Shown here: positions 8,401 to 16,065 of the stretch, in pieces | How the letters are laid out: every line of letters starts with the position of its first letter | How positions within the stretch are numbered: the first letter of the stretch is position 1 | Assembly (NCBI RefSeq): GCF_026967795.1 | Contig: NZ_JAPVBH010000004.1 | Coordinates: 372,001 to 436,000 of the forward strand | Length of the DNA: 64,000 bases | Direction of reading: 5' to 3' | Source: Modestobacter sp. VKM Ac-2986 | GTDB taxonomy: Bacteria > Actinomycetota > Actinomycetes > Mycobacteriales > Geodermatophilaceae | Notes under the pieces: model-generated | What the model saw: only the letters and a program-made list of their open reading frames with translations | What the model was told of the DNA's origin: nothing | Databases searched by the model: none | Program-made: the position numbers and the translations under genes

Positions 8401-10616
8401 TTGCTGAGCACCTGGTCCGATCTGGTGTCGATGCCGAAGAGGTCGTCGCCCCGGTCGTCCCGGCGCGGGAGGTCGTACTGGTCCAGGAAGCGGTTGAGCG
8501 CCTGCAGGCAGACCCCGTAGTACTTGAGCACGGTCCCGGAGTTGATGACCACCCGGTGGGTGAGCATCCGCCCGTAGAACAGCCCGACGTGGAACAGCAC
8601 CGAGCGCTGCTCGGCGACGCTGAGGTGGCGCGGGATGACCTCGGTGCTGACGAAGTCGGCCAGCTCGGCGTACCGGGCCGACCGGTCGTCGCGGTAGGTG
8701 ATCTCCGGCATGCCGTCGCGGGCGCCGAGCAGGACCGGCGACTCGTCCTCGTTGAGGAACTCGTAGCCGTAGAGCAGCGACTGCATGTGCCGGGCGAAGT
8801 CGATGATCGGGCCGCGCACCTGGTTGTCGTCGGAGGGGTCGATGACCAGGACGTCGCGCGTGGGCAGGTCGACCAGGATGTTGTCCACCGTGAGGTCGCC
8901 GTGGATGTGCGCGGAGGTCCGGTAGGTGGCCAGGTCCCGCCAGGCGGTCTCGTTGGCGGTGATCCGGTCCAGGATCGTGGCGAAGTTGTCCAGCTCCTGG
9001 CCGTTGACCAGGATCCGGTCGCTCTTCATCGCCTCGGCCAGCGCCGGGTGGCTCTCGGCGGCGGCCTGGACGCGGCGGACGAACCGCTCGCTGACGTAGT
9101 CGTCGCGGACGTCCGGGTGCTCCTCGAGCTCCCCGAGGTCGTAGACGCGGCCGTACATGTAGTCCCAGACCTGGGCCAGCTTGGCCGCGGACTCCGCCAG
9201 CGGCTGCTCGTGCACGTACTCGAACAGCGGCACGCTGCTGGGCCGGTACTCGAGGTCGATGGCGTAGTGGTCGTCGGCGTGCTCCTCGCGCAGCACGGTG
9301 ACCAGGAGCGGGTGGTCGGCGCGCTCGGCCAGCCAGTCGTACTGGTTCTTCAGCCGGTGCGCGTGCTCGGTCGGCACCATCTTCTTGACGAACAGCTCAC
9401 CGCCGGAGGTGGCCAGCAGGGTCACGGCGTTGGAACCGCCCTTGAAGAACTGCACCAGGCTGACGTTGCCGTTGACCTCCAGCCGGTGCATGACCTGGCT
9501 GAGGTGCTGGCCGCGGAAGTAGGAGTCCAGGAAGTGCGTCATCCGGCCCGAGACGTCCTGCTCGCGGGCGAGCTTGTTGACGTAGCGGTCCTGCGCCGCC
9601 AGCGGTGCGCCGGCGAGCGGGTCGCTGGTGCGCCGGGCCCAGTTGACGAACAGCGCCACGACGGCGATGACCAGCACCGGCACGTTGGCGACCACCCACG
9701 AGGCGCCGGCGAAGACGAGGAGCTCGCGGCCACCCAGGCCGCCGCTGCGCTCGACGAACTCGACCACGCCGTCGACGAAGCCGCCGGGGGCACCGTTGCC
9801 GATGGCCGGGCCGACCACCGCCGAGGGGGCGGTGGCGGCGATGAAGGCCTGCCGACCGGAGAGGGCGGGCAGCACGGTGACCGCCACGGCGACGGCCGCG
9901 GCGAGGTAGCAGACCCAGGAGACGAGGGCGAGCACCCCGTAGCGGACCAGCTGCCGGCGCTGCCGGAAGAACCGCTGGAAGCCGAAGATCACCGACCAGA
10001 GCTTGAACCGCAGCCGGTTCTCCAGGTCGTTGTTGAGCCAGCTGGAGGCCCGCCAGGCCACCCGCAGCATGAACGAGTTCTCCCGCACGAAGGCGACGAA
10101 CGCCACGATCAGCGCGACGGCCACGACCAGCGCGACGACGGCGGTGATCGGCACGACCCCGCCCTCGGGCACCCCGACGACGGCGACGAACACCAGCAGG
10201 ATCACCGAGACGAAGACGACGTCGATGAGCCGCTCGAGGATGACCGCCAGCAGCGTGTACAGGAAGCTGATCCGCACCGTCTTGGCGATCAGCCAGGCCC
10301 GGACCACCTCGCCGATGCGCAGCGGCCAGACGACGTTGAACAGGTAGCCGATGGTCAGGTGCCGGAACTGGCCGGCCAGGCTGCCCCGGCGGACGTTGTC
10401 CAGCGGCACCTTGGTGCGGGCGGCGCGCAGCACGTGCCCGAGCAGCTGGACCACCGCGGCGGCGCCGATGACGGCCCAGTCGCCGCCGTCCAGGGAGTCC
10501 GCCAGCGCGGTCCACAGGTCCGACAGCGCGTCGAGGTTGAACAGCAGGAAGCCGGCCAGCGAGAGCAGCGCGACGACGATGAGCGCGACACGGCCGCGCG
10601 AGTAGGGGTGCGACAT
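8397..10616 (-). CDS. Fusion of flippase-like (LPG-synthase TM/UPF0104) domain and APH-type kinase domain
   Basis: 739 residues in two parts. Residues ~8-330 form about eight membrane helices of the lysylphosphatidylglycerol-synthase-TM/AglD-like family (NVVWPLRIGEVVRAWLIAK; NGAPGGFVDGVVEF). Residues ~385-720 form an aminoglycoside-phosphotransferase-like kinase: GGSNAV loop, Lys411/412 in LFVKKM, catalytic loop HIHGDLTVDN (Asp574, Asn579) and metal-binding LVIDPSDD (Asp593). All catalytic residues appear present. The membrane part may bind or move a lipid-linked substrate that the kinase phosphorylates (inference). It sits mid-operon, overlapping both neighbours by 1-4 nt. The substrate is unknown. 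Confidence 0.85.
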   Translation of the reverse strand: MSHPYSRGRVALIVVALLSLAGFLLFNLDALSDLWTALADSLDGGDWAVIGAAAVVQLLGHVLRAARTKVPLDNVRRGSLAGQFRHLTIGYLFNVVWPLRIGEVVRAWLIAKTVRISFLYTLLAVILERLIDVVFVSVILLVFVAVVGVPEGGVVPITAVVALVVAVALIVAFVAFVRENSFMLRVAWRASSWLNNDLENRLRFKLWSVIFGFQRFFRQRRQLVRYGVLALVSWVCYLAAAVAVAVTVLPALSGRQAFIAATAPSAVVGPAIGNGAPGGFVDGVVEFVERSGGLGGRELLVFAGASWVVANVPVLVIAVVALFVNWARRTSDPLAGAPLAAQDRYVNKLAREQDVSGRMTHFLDSYFRGQHLSQVMHRLEVNGNVSLVQFFKGGSNAVTLLATSGGELFVKKMVPTEHAHRLKNQYDWLAERADHPLLVTVLREEHADDHYAIDLEYRPSSVPLFEYVHEQPLAESAAKLAQVWDYMYGRVYDLGELEEHPDVRDDYVSERFVRRVQAAAESHPALAEAMKSDRILVNGQELDNFATILDRITANETAWRDLATYRTSAHIHGDLTVDNILVDLPTRDVLVIDPSDDNQVRGPIIDFARHMQSLLYGYEFLNEDESPVLLGARDGMPEITYRDDRSARYAELADFVSTEVIPRHLSVAEQRSVLFHVGLFYGRMLTHRVVINSGTVLKYYGVCLQALNRFLDQYDLPRRDDRGDDLFGIDTRSDQVLSK

Positions 10617-11236
10617 CAGAACAGCGGCACCTCGAGCACGGCGAGGCCCGCCGCGACCGCTGCCCGACGGCCGGTCGCGGAGTCCTCGAAGGCCAGCGAG
10701 CGGTCGGCGTCGACGCCGAGCAGCTCCAGGGCGCGCAGGTACCCCTCGGGGTCGGGCTTGCTGCGGGTGACCTCGTCGCCCCAGACCACGACGTCGAACA
10801 GCGGCGTCAGCCCGTGGACCTCAAGGATCTGCCGGCCGTTGCCGGACTTGGCGGTGCTGACCAGCGCGGTGCGGTGCGTGGGCGCCATCTGGCGGAGGAA
10901 GGCCACCAGCGCCTCGTTGACGGTGGTGCGGTGCAGCTCGGCGGCGTAGAGCCGGCTCTTGGCCGCCCGGATGCCGTCGACCTCGGCCTGGTCCACGCCC
11001 GGCAGCAGGTCGGGGATGAAGTCGCGGGAGTCCCGGCCCCAGGTGCCGGCGAACTGCTCGGGGGTCAGCTCGTGGCCGAACTCGGCGAAGGCGTCCCGGT
11101 AGGCCAGGTGGTTGGCCTCGCGGGTGTCGACCAGCGTGCCGTCGAGGTCGAAGAGGAGGGCCTGCACGCTGCGTGCCCGGCCGTCGGTGTCCACCGGTCC
11201 TCCTCCTGCCTCGGTCGTCGTCATGGTCGATGTCAT
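10616..11236 (-). CDS. HAD-family phosphatase (beta-phosphoglucomutase-like)
   Basis: 206 residues. HAD motifs: I LLFDLDGTLVDT (nucleophile Asp and acid-base Asp), II LVSTAKSG, III Lys in RSKPDPEGYL, IV LAFEDSATG. A helical cap lies between I and II. Subfamily features fit beta-PGM/phosphoglycolate phosphatase-type enzymes acting on small sugar phosphates. GGGAG lies 8 nt before the ATG at 11236; a second ATG lies four codons downstream. Its stop overlaps the start of the kinase fusion (TGATG). In the operon it may dephosphorylate or isomerise the sugar that the kinase and nucleotidyltransferase handle (inference). Confidence 0.87.
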   Translation of the reverse strand: MTSTMTTTEAGGGPVDTDGRARSVQALLFDLDGTLVDTREANHLAYRDAFAEFGHELTPEQFAGTWGRDSRDFIPDLLPGVDQAEVDGIRAAKSRLYAAELHRTTVNEALVAFLRQMAPTHRTALVSTAKSGNGRQILEVHGLTPLFDVVVWGDEVTRSKPDPEGYLRALELLGVDADRSLAFEDSATGRRAAVAAGLAVLEVPLF

Positions 11237-11297
11237 CGTCTGGCTCCCTGCTGGGCGCGCTGGTGGCGCCCGGGTCTGTGGCCCGCCGGTGCCGGCA

Positions 11298-11744
11298 TCA
11301 GGCCGCTGCGTCCCGGAGGTCGGACGGCACCTCGGCGTCGGGGGTGCCGGCCGGGCGCGGGTCCCGGCCGAACAGCCACTTGCTCGCGGCGAAGTTGGCG
11401 GCGAAGGAGGGCGGGAGGGACACCAACTTGCAGAGGAAGGGGGCCCACCCCGTCGCCTCCTGGAACAGGTCGATCAGCACCGAGAAGGCCAGCACCGAGA
11501 AGACGTACCAGCCCACGAAGAGCACGAACCGCGAGGCCGACCGTCCGCCCTCGAAGGCGTACTTGGTGACGAAGAAGTAGACCACCAGCACCGCGGCCGC
11601 CGCGCTGATCAGGTTGGCCGCCCAGGGCTCCAGCCCCAGGTGCACGCCGAGGGCGAACAGGCCCAGGTCGACGGCCAGCCCGAGGCCCGAGCCGAGGGAG
11701 AACTGCAGCAGCTGGCGCAGGTGGACGGGCATCCGGCCGGTCAC
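11298..11744 (-). CDS. GtrA-like membrane protein
   Basis: 148 residues with four hydrophobic helices and the GtrA/DPMS-type start LLQFSLGSGLGLAVDLGLF. A basic, Trp/Phe-containing last loop (FAANFAASKWLFGRD) completes the family pattern. GtrA proteins are linked to movement or presentation of polyprenyl-phosphate sugars; in mycobacteria Rv3789 acts with arabinan enzymes. The start is GTG at 11744, overlapping the upstream stop (GTGA), or ATG at 11732. It lies between the large GT-C-like gene and the HAD gene. A second, unrelated-context GtrA gene is at 23624. Confidence 0.85.
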   Translation of the reverse strand: MTGRMPVHLRQLLQFSLGSGLGLAVDLGLFALGVHLGLEPWAANLISAAAAVLVVYFFVTKYAFEGGRSASRFVLFVGWYVFSVLAFSVLIDLFQEATGWAPFLCKLVSLPPSFAANFAASKWLFGRDPRPAGTPDAEVPSDLRDAAA

Positions 11745-14104
11745 GCGGGCACCTCGTCCCGGGCGCGGCCCCGGCGGGAGGCCGCACCGCGCGCCCCGCG
11801 CCGGCCGGTGAGGACCGAGACGACCAGGGAGGCGACCAGGAGCAGCCCGGCGACCACGAAGGCCGGCACCAGGATGCGCTCACCGATCGGCACGTAGGAG
11901 ATCTCCAGACTGGCACCGTCCAGGCCCGCGGGCAGGTCCAGCCGCAGCACGGCCCCGTCGACGGTGCCCACCGTGATCGGCTGTCCGTCGAGGGTGGCCT
12001 GCATGCCCGGCCACCACGTCGTGCGGAAGGCCAGCTCACCGGCCTCCGCGCCGGTGCTCACCGTGTAGGACTCCATCGGCCCGTCCCCACGGCCCAGGCC
12101 GATGCCACCGGGGCCCTCGGTCACGTCCACCCCGCGGGCGACGGTGACCCGGCCGGGCAGCCCGTCCTCACGCTGGTAGGCGGTGTAGCCCCCGACGTCG
12201 GCGCCGCGGGTCCAGGTGGCGTCCAGGTGCTGCCGGATCGGCTCGGGCGCACCGTCGGCCAGCAGCACGTCGTCCTCGGACAGCAGGTCCAGCCAGGTCA
12301 CCCCGGTGCCGGGGGCCGTGTCGAGCAACCACTGCGGGTCCCCGCACGTGGACCCCTGGTAGGTCCGGCACCAGTGCTCGTTCACGGCCCCGTGCCAGAC
12401 GGCGAAGGAGCCGCTGCCGCTGCGGAAGTCCGCCATCAGGTTGCCGTTGCCGCGCAGGACGCCGGTCGACCACCCCGAGTCCGCGCCGAAGTCGTAGGAG
12501 ATGACCGTGGCCGAGCCGTCGACCAGCACCGACCGGTCGCGGTACGCGGCCACCGCGGTGCCCAGCTGCTCACCGGGGTAGAGCGCGCGGTAGGGCATGT
12601 CGCCCTGGTCGGGCACCTCGTTGATGACGTCCATCCGGTCGGCCAGCGAGACCATCATCCGCTCGCCGATGAAGACCGTCCCCCACGACACGAGCAGGAG
12701 GACGGCGGTCGCGGCGCCGAGCACCGGCAGCCGCCCGGGACGCGACGCACGGGCGCGCATCCCGCCCACGAGCACGACGAGGGCCGCGAGCGCGACGAGC
12801 GTCACCACCATCGACAGCAGGTGCCACCGGTAGAAGACCGGGGCGCGGAACCCGGCCAGCACCGCCTGGGCACCGACCAGGCCGACGGCCAGGAGCAGCC
12901 GGCGCCGGGTCAGCAGCGGCGCGGCGGTGACCGCCAGCAGCGCCAGCACGGCCAGGCCGACCTGCACGACCACCAGGTAGCGGATCGGGTAGCGGAACAC
13001 CGAGACCGTCGTGGGCAGCTGGGTGAACACGACGGCGGTGCAGAACAGGACCAGTGCGGTCAGGACGCCCGGCGAGCGGACCGCCCGCTTCCAGTCCACG
13101 AGGGCCACCGCGGCCACCGCGGCGGTCAGCGTGTACATGCCCGGGACCAGCCCGAGGTTCCCCGACCAGGCGTTCGTCTGGCCCATCAGCGTCGGCGACC
13201 CGAGCAGCACGTCGACGAGGTTGGTCACCCCGAAGCCGACGTTGCCGACGAGCAGGTCGGCCTCCTGCCGGGTGATGTAGGGCGACATCTCGACCGTGGA
13301 GAGCAGGGTCGGCAACGCCGCGGCCAGGCCGGCCAGCATGGCCAGGAGCCGGGCGACCACCGGCACGGTCACCAGCACCCGGAGGGTGTGGTCCCGCACG
13401 AGCTCGACCAGCTGCGCCAGCACCAGGGCCAGGGCGAAGAACAGGATGTAGGGGTTGCCCGACGCGAGCAGCGCCCAGGTGGCCAGCCCGAGGACGACGA
13501 TGCCCGGCGTCCGGCGGGAGACCAGGCCCCACCAGAACCACGGCAGCCAGGCCACGCTCCACAGCAGCGGCCACCACGCACTGCCGTACCAGAGGTAGAA
13601 GCCACTGGAGGCCGCACCGAGGGCACCGGCCACCGCCAGGACGGGGTGGACACCGTGCTGGCGGAGCAGGGTGAGGACACCGGTGCCCAGGAGCAGGACG
13701 CAGATGGTCGCGAACCCCCAGGCCATGACCAGGGCGTCGTCGGTGCGGGCGGCCAGCGCCTGCAGGCCCCAGTGCAGCGGGTCCAGCGCGCCGTACTGCA
13801 TGTCGGCCACGAGGTTGCCGGCCTGCCCCTGCTCGGGGTCCATCAGCGGCGGTCGCCCGCCCTCCAGGTGCCGGCCCATCCACCAGGTCATCGGCCCGAA
13901 CTGCGCCTGCGAGTCGTCGTACCAGAAGAAGCGGGGGGCCAGCCGGCTGAGGACGAAGAGCTGGAGGAGCTGCAGGACGACGTACCCGGCGTAGGCGCCG
14001 ACGTCGGCGAGCAGCCGGTCGCGCCACGGCGCCGCCGACCCGGCGGCCACGGACGGTGACACCACCGCGGTGGCGCCGCCGCGCGCAGCGATCTGCGTGA
14101 TCAT
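11741..14104 (-). CDS. Large polytopic membrane protein, probable GT-C glycosyltransferase (YfhO-like)
   Basis: 787 residues. About 11-12 helices follow a first-loop acidic motif FFWYDDSQAQFGP, the place where GT-C enzymes keep their catalytic Asp. Residues ~500-760 form a periplasmic beta-rich domain with WWPGMQATLDGQPI and VPIGERILVPAF before a final helix, the arrangement seen in YfhO-type proteins. GT-C enzymes transfer sugars from polyprenyl-phosphate donors outside the membrane. It is the first gene of the six-gene operon (ATG at 14104 with GGGGAGGCC upstream) and is coupled to GtrA. The family call is by fold pattern only; donor and acceptor are unknown. Confidence 0.75.
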   Translation of the reverse strand: MITQIAARGGATAVVSPSVAAGSAAPWRDRLLADVGAYAGYVVLQLLQLFVLSRLAPRFFWYDDSQAQFGPMTWWMGRHLEGGRPPLMDPEQGQAGNLVADMQYGALDPLHWGLQALAARTDDALVMAWGFATICVLLLGTGVLTLLRQHGVHPVLAVAGALGAASSGFYLWYGSAWWPLLWSVAWLPWFWWGLVSRRTPGIVVLGLATWALLASGNPYILFFALALVLAQLVELVRDHTLRVLVTVPVVARLLAMLAGLAAALPTLLSTVEMSPYITRQEADLLVGNVGFGVTNLVDVLLGSPTLMGQTNAWSGNLGLVPGMYTLTAAVAAVALVDWKRAVRSPGVLTALVLFCTAVVFTQLPTTVSVFRYPIRYLVVVQVGLAVLALLAVTAAPLLTRRRLLLAVGLVGAQAVLAGFRAPVFYRWHLLSMVVTLVALAALVVLVGGMRARASRPGRLPVLGAATAVLLLVSWGTVFIGERMMVSLADRMDVINEVPDQGDMPYRALYPGEQLGTAVAAYRDRSVLVDGSATVISYDFGADSGWSTGVLRGNGNLMADFRSGSGSFAVWHGAVNEHWCRTYQGSTCGDPQWLLDTAPGTGVTWLDLLSEDDVLLADGAPEPIRQHLDATWTRGADVGGYTAYQREDGLPGRVTVARGVDVTEGPGGIGLGRGDGPMESYTVSTGAEAGELAFRTTWWPGMQATLDGQPITVGTVDGAVLRLDLPAGLDGASLEISYVPIGERILVPAFVVAGLLLVASLVVSVLTGRRGARGAASRRGRARDEVPA

Positions 14105-14255
14105 CCCTCGGCCTCCCCGTTGGCATCGTCCTGTCCGACTGGTGCGGAGCAGGCCGGCACCCGGCAGGGCGACGACGACGCAGCACCCATGGCGTTCGCG
14201 AGGCGACTGTAACCGCGCCCGGGAGGGCGCAGGCGGCAGCGGTCGGTTCCGGTGC

Positions 14256-14261
14256 CACCCT
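14256..14261 (+). promoter_or_regulatory. Possible -10 (CACCCT) of a leaderless gene
   Basis: An imperfect TANNNT hexamer ends 6 nt before the GTG at 14268, which lacks a ribosome site. Confidence 0.35.
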
Positions 14262-14267
14262 GTTCTC

Positions 14268-15071
14268 GTGACACACACCCGTCCCACCGACCCCAGCCAG
14301 CTGTGGGCCGCGGCCGCGCGGCGCGATCCCGCGGCCCCGATGCTGACCCAGTACGACGACGTCTCCGGCGAGCGCACCGAGCTGTCGGGCACCACCCTGG
14401 CCAACTGGGTGGCGAAGACGGCCAACCTGCTGCAGGGCGAGTTCGACGTCGGCCCGGGCAGCACGGTCGGCGTCGCGCTGCCGGTGCACTGGCAGACCGC
14501 CGCCGTCCTGCTGGGCGCGTGGAGCTGCGGCGCCGCGGTGCTGGAGACGGCCGCGGAGGACGACGACCGGCTCACCACGGCCGACGTCGTCCTGGCCGCC
14601 GCCGACCGGCTGCCGCCGCTGGAGGAGCTCGGCCTCGACGAGCTGCTCGGGCTGTCGCTGCACCCGATGGGCATGGGGATGACCGGCTACACCGGCCCCG
14701 CCCGTGACTTCGCGCTGGAGGTGCGCGCGCAGGGCGACGTCTTCTCCCCCTGGCAGCCGGTCGACCCCGCGGGCGTCGGGCTGGTCCTCGGCGGGGGCTC
14801 GCTGACCCTGGCCGGGCTGGTCGACACCGCCACCGAGCTCGCCGGCCGGCTGGGCATCGTCGCCGGCGACCGGGTGATGGTCGACGAGCGGGCGGCCACC
14901 GAGGCCGGCCCGGTGGCCTGGCTGCTCGCCCCGCTGGCCGCCGGCGCCTCGCTGGTGCTGTGCCGGTCGGCGGCGCCGTCCGCGCTGCCGCACCGGGCCG
15001 CCACCGAGCGGGTGACCGCGACCCTGGGCCTCTCGCTGGAGGGCGTCCGCGAGCTGGGCCGCCCGGCCTGA
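14268..15071 (+). CDS. TIGR03089 family protein (truncated AMP-ligase-like)
   Basis: 267 residues, Ala/Leu-rich, without a signal peptide. It resembles the N-terminal part of AMP-forming ligases (TLANWVAKTANLLQGEFDVGPGSTVGVALPVHW is split by the family at this point) but lacks the adenylation core motifs, as in the actinobacterial TIGR03089 family found beside LCP genes (Rv3268-like). Function is unknown. The GTG at 14268 was chosen because upstream in-frame sequence is antisense to the GT-C gene and because a -10-like hexamer sits 6 nt upstream. It diverges from the six-gene operon. Confidence 0.75.
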   Translation: MTHTRPTDPSQLWAAAARRDPAAPMLTQYDDVSGERTELSGTTLANWVAKTANLLQGEFDVGPGSTVGVALPVHWQTAAVLLGAWSCGAAVLETAAEDDDRLTTADVVLAAADRLPPLEELGLDELLGLSLHPMGMGMTGYTGPARDFALEVRAQGDVFSPWQPVDPAGVGLVLGGGSLTLAGLVDTATELAGRLGIVAGDRVMVDERAATEAGPVAWLLAPLAAGASLVLCRSAAPSALPHRAATERVTATLGLSLEGVRELGRPA

Positions 15072-15168
15072 GGCCGTGGCGGACGGCGCGCTGCGCGGAC
15101 CGGGGCGGGCCGGTCCCGGCAGGATGGGTCCCCGGGCGGCGGCGGACCACCCCGGCGGGGAGGTCGCG

Positions 15169-15213
15169 ATGAGGCAGGCGACGGCCCGCGGTGCGGGTGC
15201 GGTGACGGGATGA
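15169..15213 (+). CDS. Possible 14-codon leader peptide upstream of the DUF1028 gene
   Basis: ATG at 15169 is preceded by a good GGGGAGG site (15157-15163) and opens a 14-codon frame (MRQATARGAGAVTG) whose TGA overlaps the ATG of the DUF1028 gene (ATGA at 15210-15213). The DUF1028 ATG itself has no clear ribosome site, so translation may depend on coupling. There is no attenuator-type codon run. It may instead be chance. Confidence 0.35.
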   Translation: MRQATARGAGAVTG

Positions 15214-16031
15214 CCTTCTCGGTGATCGGGCGGGACGCCGGCACCGGCGACCTGGGCATCGCCGTCTCCTCCTGCATCCTCGCCGTCGGGCGCGTCGTGC
15301 CCAGCGTGCGTCCCGGGGTCGGCGTCGTCGCGGTGCAGGCGCGCAGCCGGCGGGGGCTGGGCGGCTCGCTGCTGACCGGGCTGGCCGAGGGCGCCCCGCC
15401 CGCGGACCTGGTGCGCCGGGCCGCGCACGCCGCCGAGGACGTCGACCGGCAGATCGCCGTGCTGGACGCCACCGGCCGGGTGGCCGCCGACACCGGCCGC
15501 GGCTCGCTGCCGGTGAGCGGGCACCTGGTCGGCGAGGGCTTCAGCGTGCAGGGCAACATGCTCGCCTCCGCCGACGTCCTGCCGGCCATGTCGCAGGCGT
15601 TCACCGCCACCGGCGGGCCGCTGGCCGACCGGCTGCTCGCCGCGCTCACCGCCGGGCAGGACGCCGGCGGTGACCTGCGGGGGCGGCAGTCCGCGGCGCT
15701 GCAGGTGGTCGGCGGCTCCCCCGCCACCGACGACGACGACGGGGTCCGGCTGGACCTGCGGGTCGACGACTCCGGCGACCCGGTCGCCCAGCTGCGGATG
15801 CTGCGGAACCTGCAGCGGGCCTACGACGAGCGGGACTACGAGACGCTGGCGGTCTTCGCCCCCGAGGGCGCCCGCGACCTCTACGCCGCGCTCGCCGCCT
15901 CCCGCCGCGGCGACCGGGCCGCGGCGCGCAGCGCCCTGGAGGCGATGCGCGCCCGGCCGGGGTGGTCGGCGTGGCTGGCGTCGATGGCCGGTGACGCCCG
16001 GCTCGCGGGGGTCTCCCGACTGCTGGGCTGA
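15210..16031 (+). CDS. DUF1028 family protein (predicted Ntn-hydrolase fold)
   Basis: 273 residues. It begins MTFSVIGRDAGTGDLGIAVSS, the family start in which a new N-terminal Thr/Ser could act as nucleophile. Typical segments SVRPGVGVVAVQA, GFSVQGNML and GRQSAALQV follow. The C-terminal ~80 residues are helical (LRNLQRAYDERDYETLAVF), resembling a repeat-type peptidoglycan-binding or TPR-like add-on in some members. No substrate is established. It is convergent with the arabinosyltransferase gene, 34 bp apart with only a weak GCCGGC/GCCGGC hairpin (16032-16051) between them. Confidence 0.85.
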   Translation: MTFSVIGRDAGTGDLGIAVSSCILAVGRVVPSVRPGVGVVAVQARSRRGLGGSLLTGLAEGAPPADLVRRAAHAAEDVDRQIAVLDATGRVAADTGRGSLPVSGHLVGEGFSVQGNMLASADVLPAMSQAFTATGGPLADRLLAALTAGQDAGGDLRGRQSAALQVVGGSPATDDDDGVRLDLRVDDSGDPVAQLRMLRNLQRAYDERDYETLAVFAPEGARDLYAALAASRRGDRAAARSALEAMRARPGWSAWLASMAGDARLAGVSRLLG

Positions 16032-16065
16032 GCCGGCCTCCCCCCGCCGGCCCCACTCCCCCGGC

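Noticed and set aside
8556-10949. A 797-codon plus-strand open frame
   Set aside because: Antisense to the kinase fusion and HAD genes; composition is Gln/His/Val/Gly-rich with no domain.
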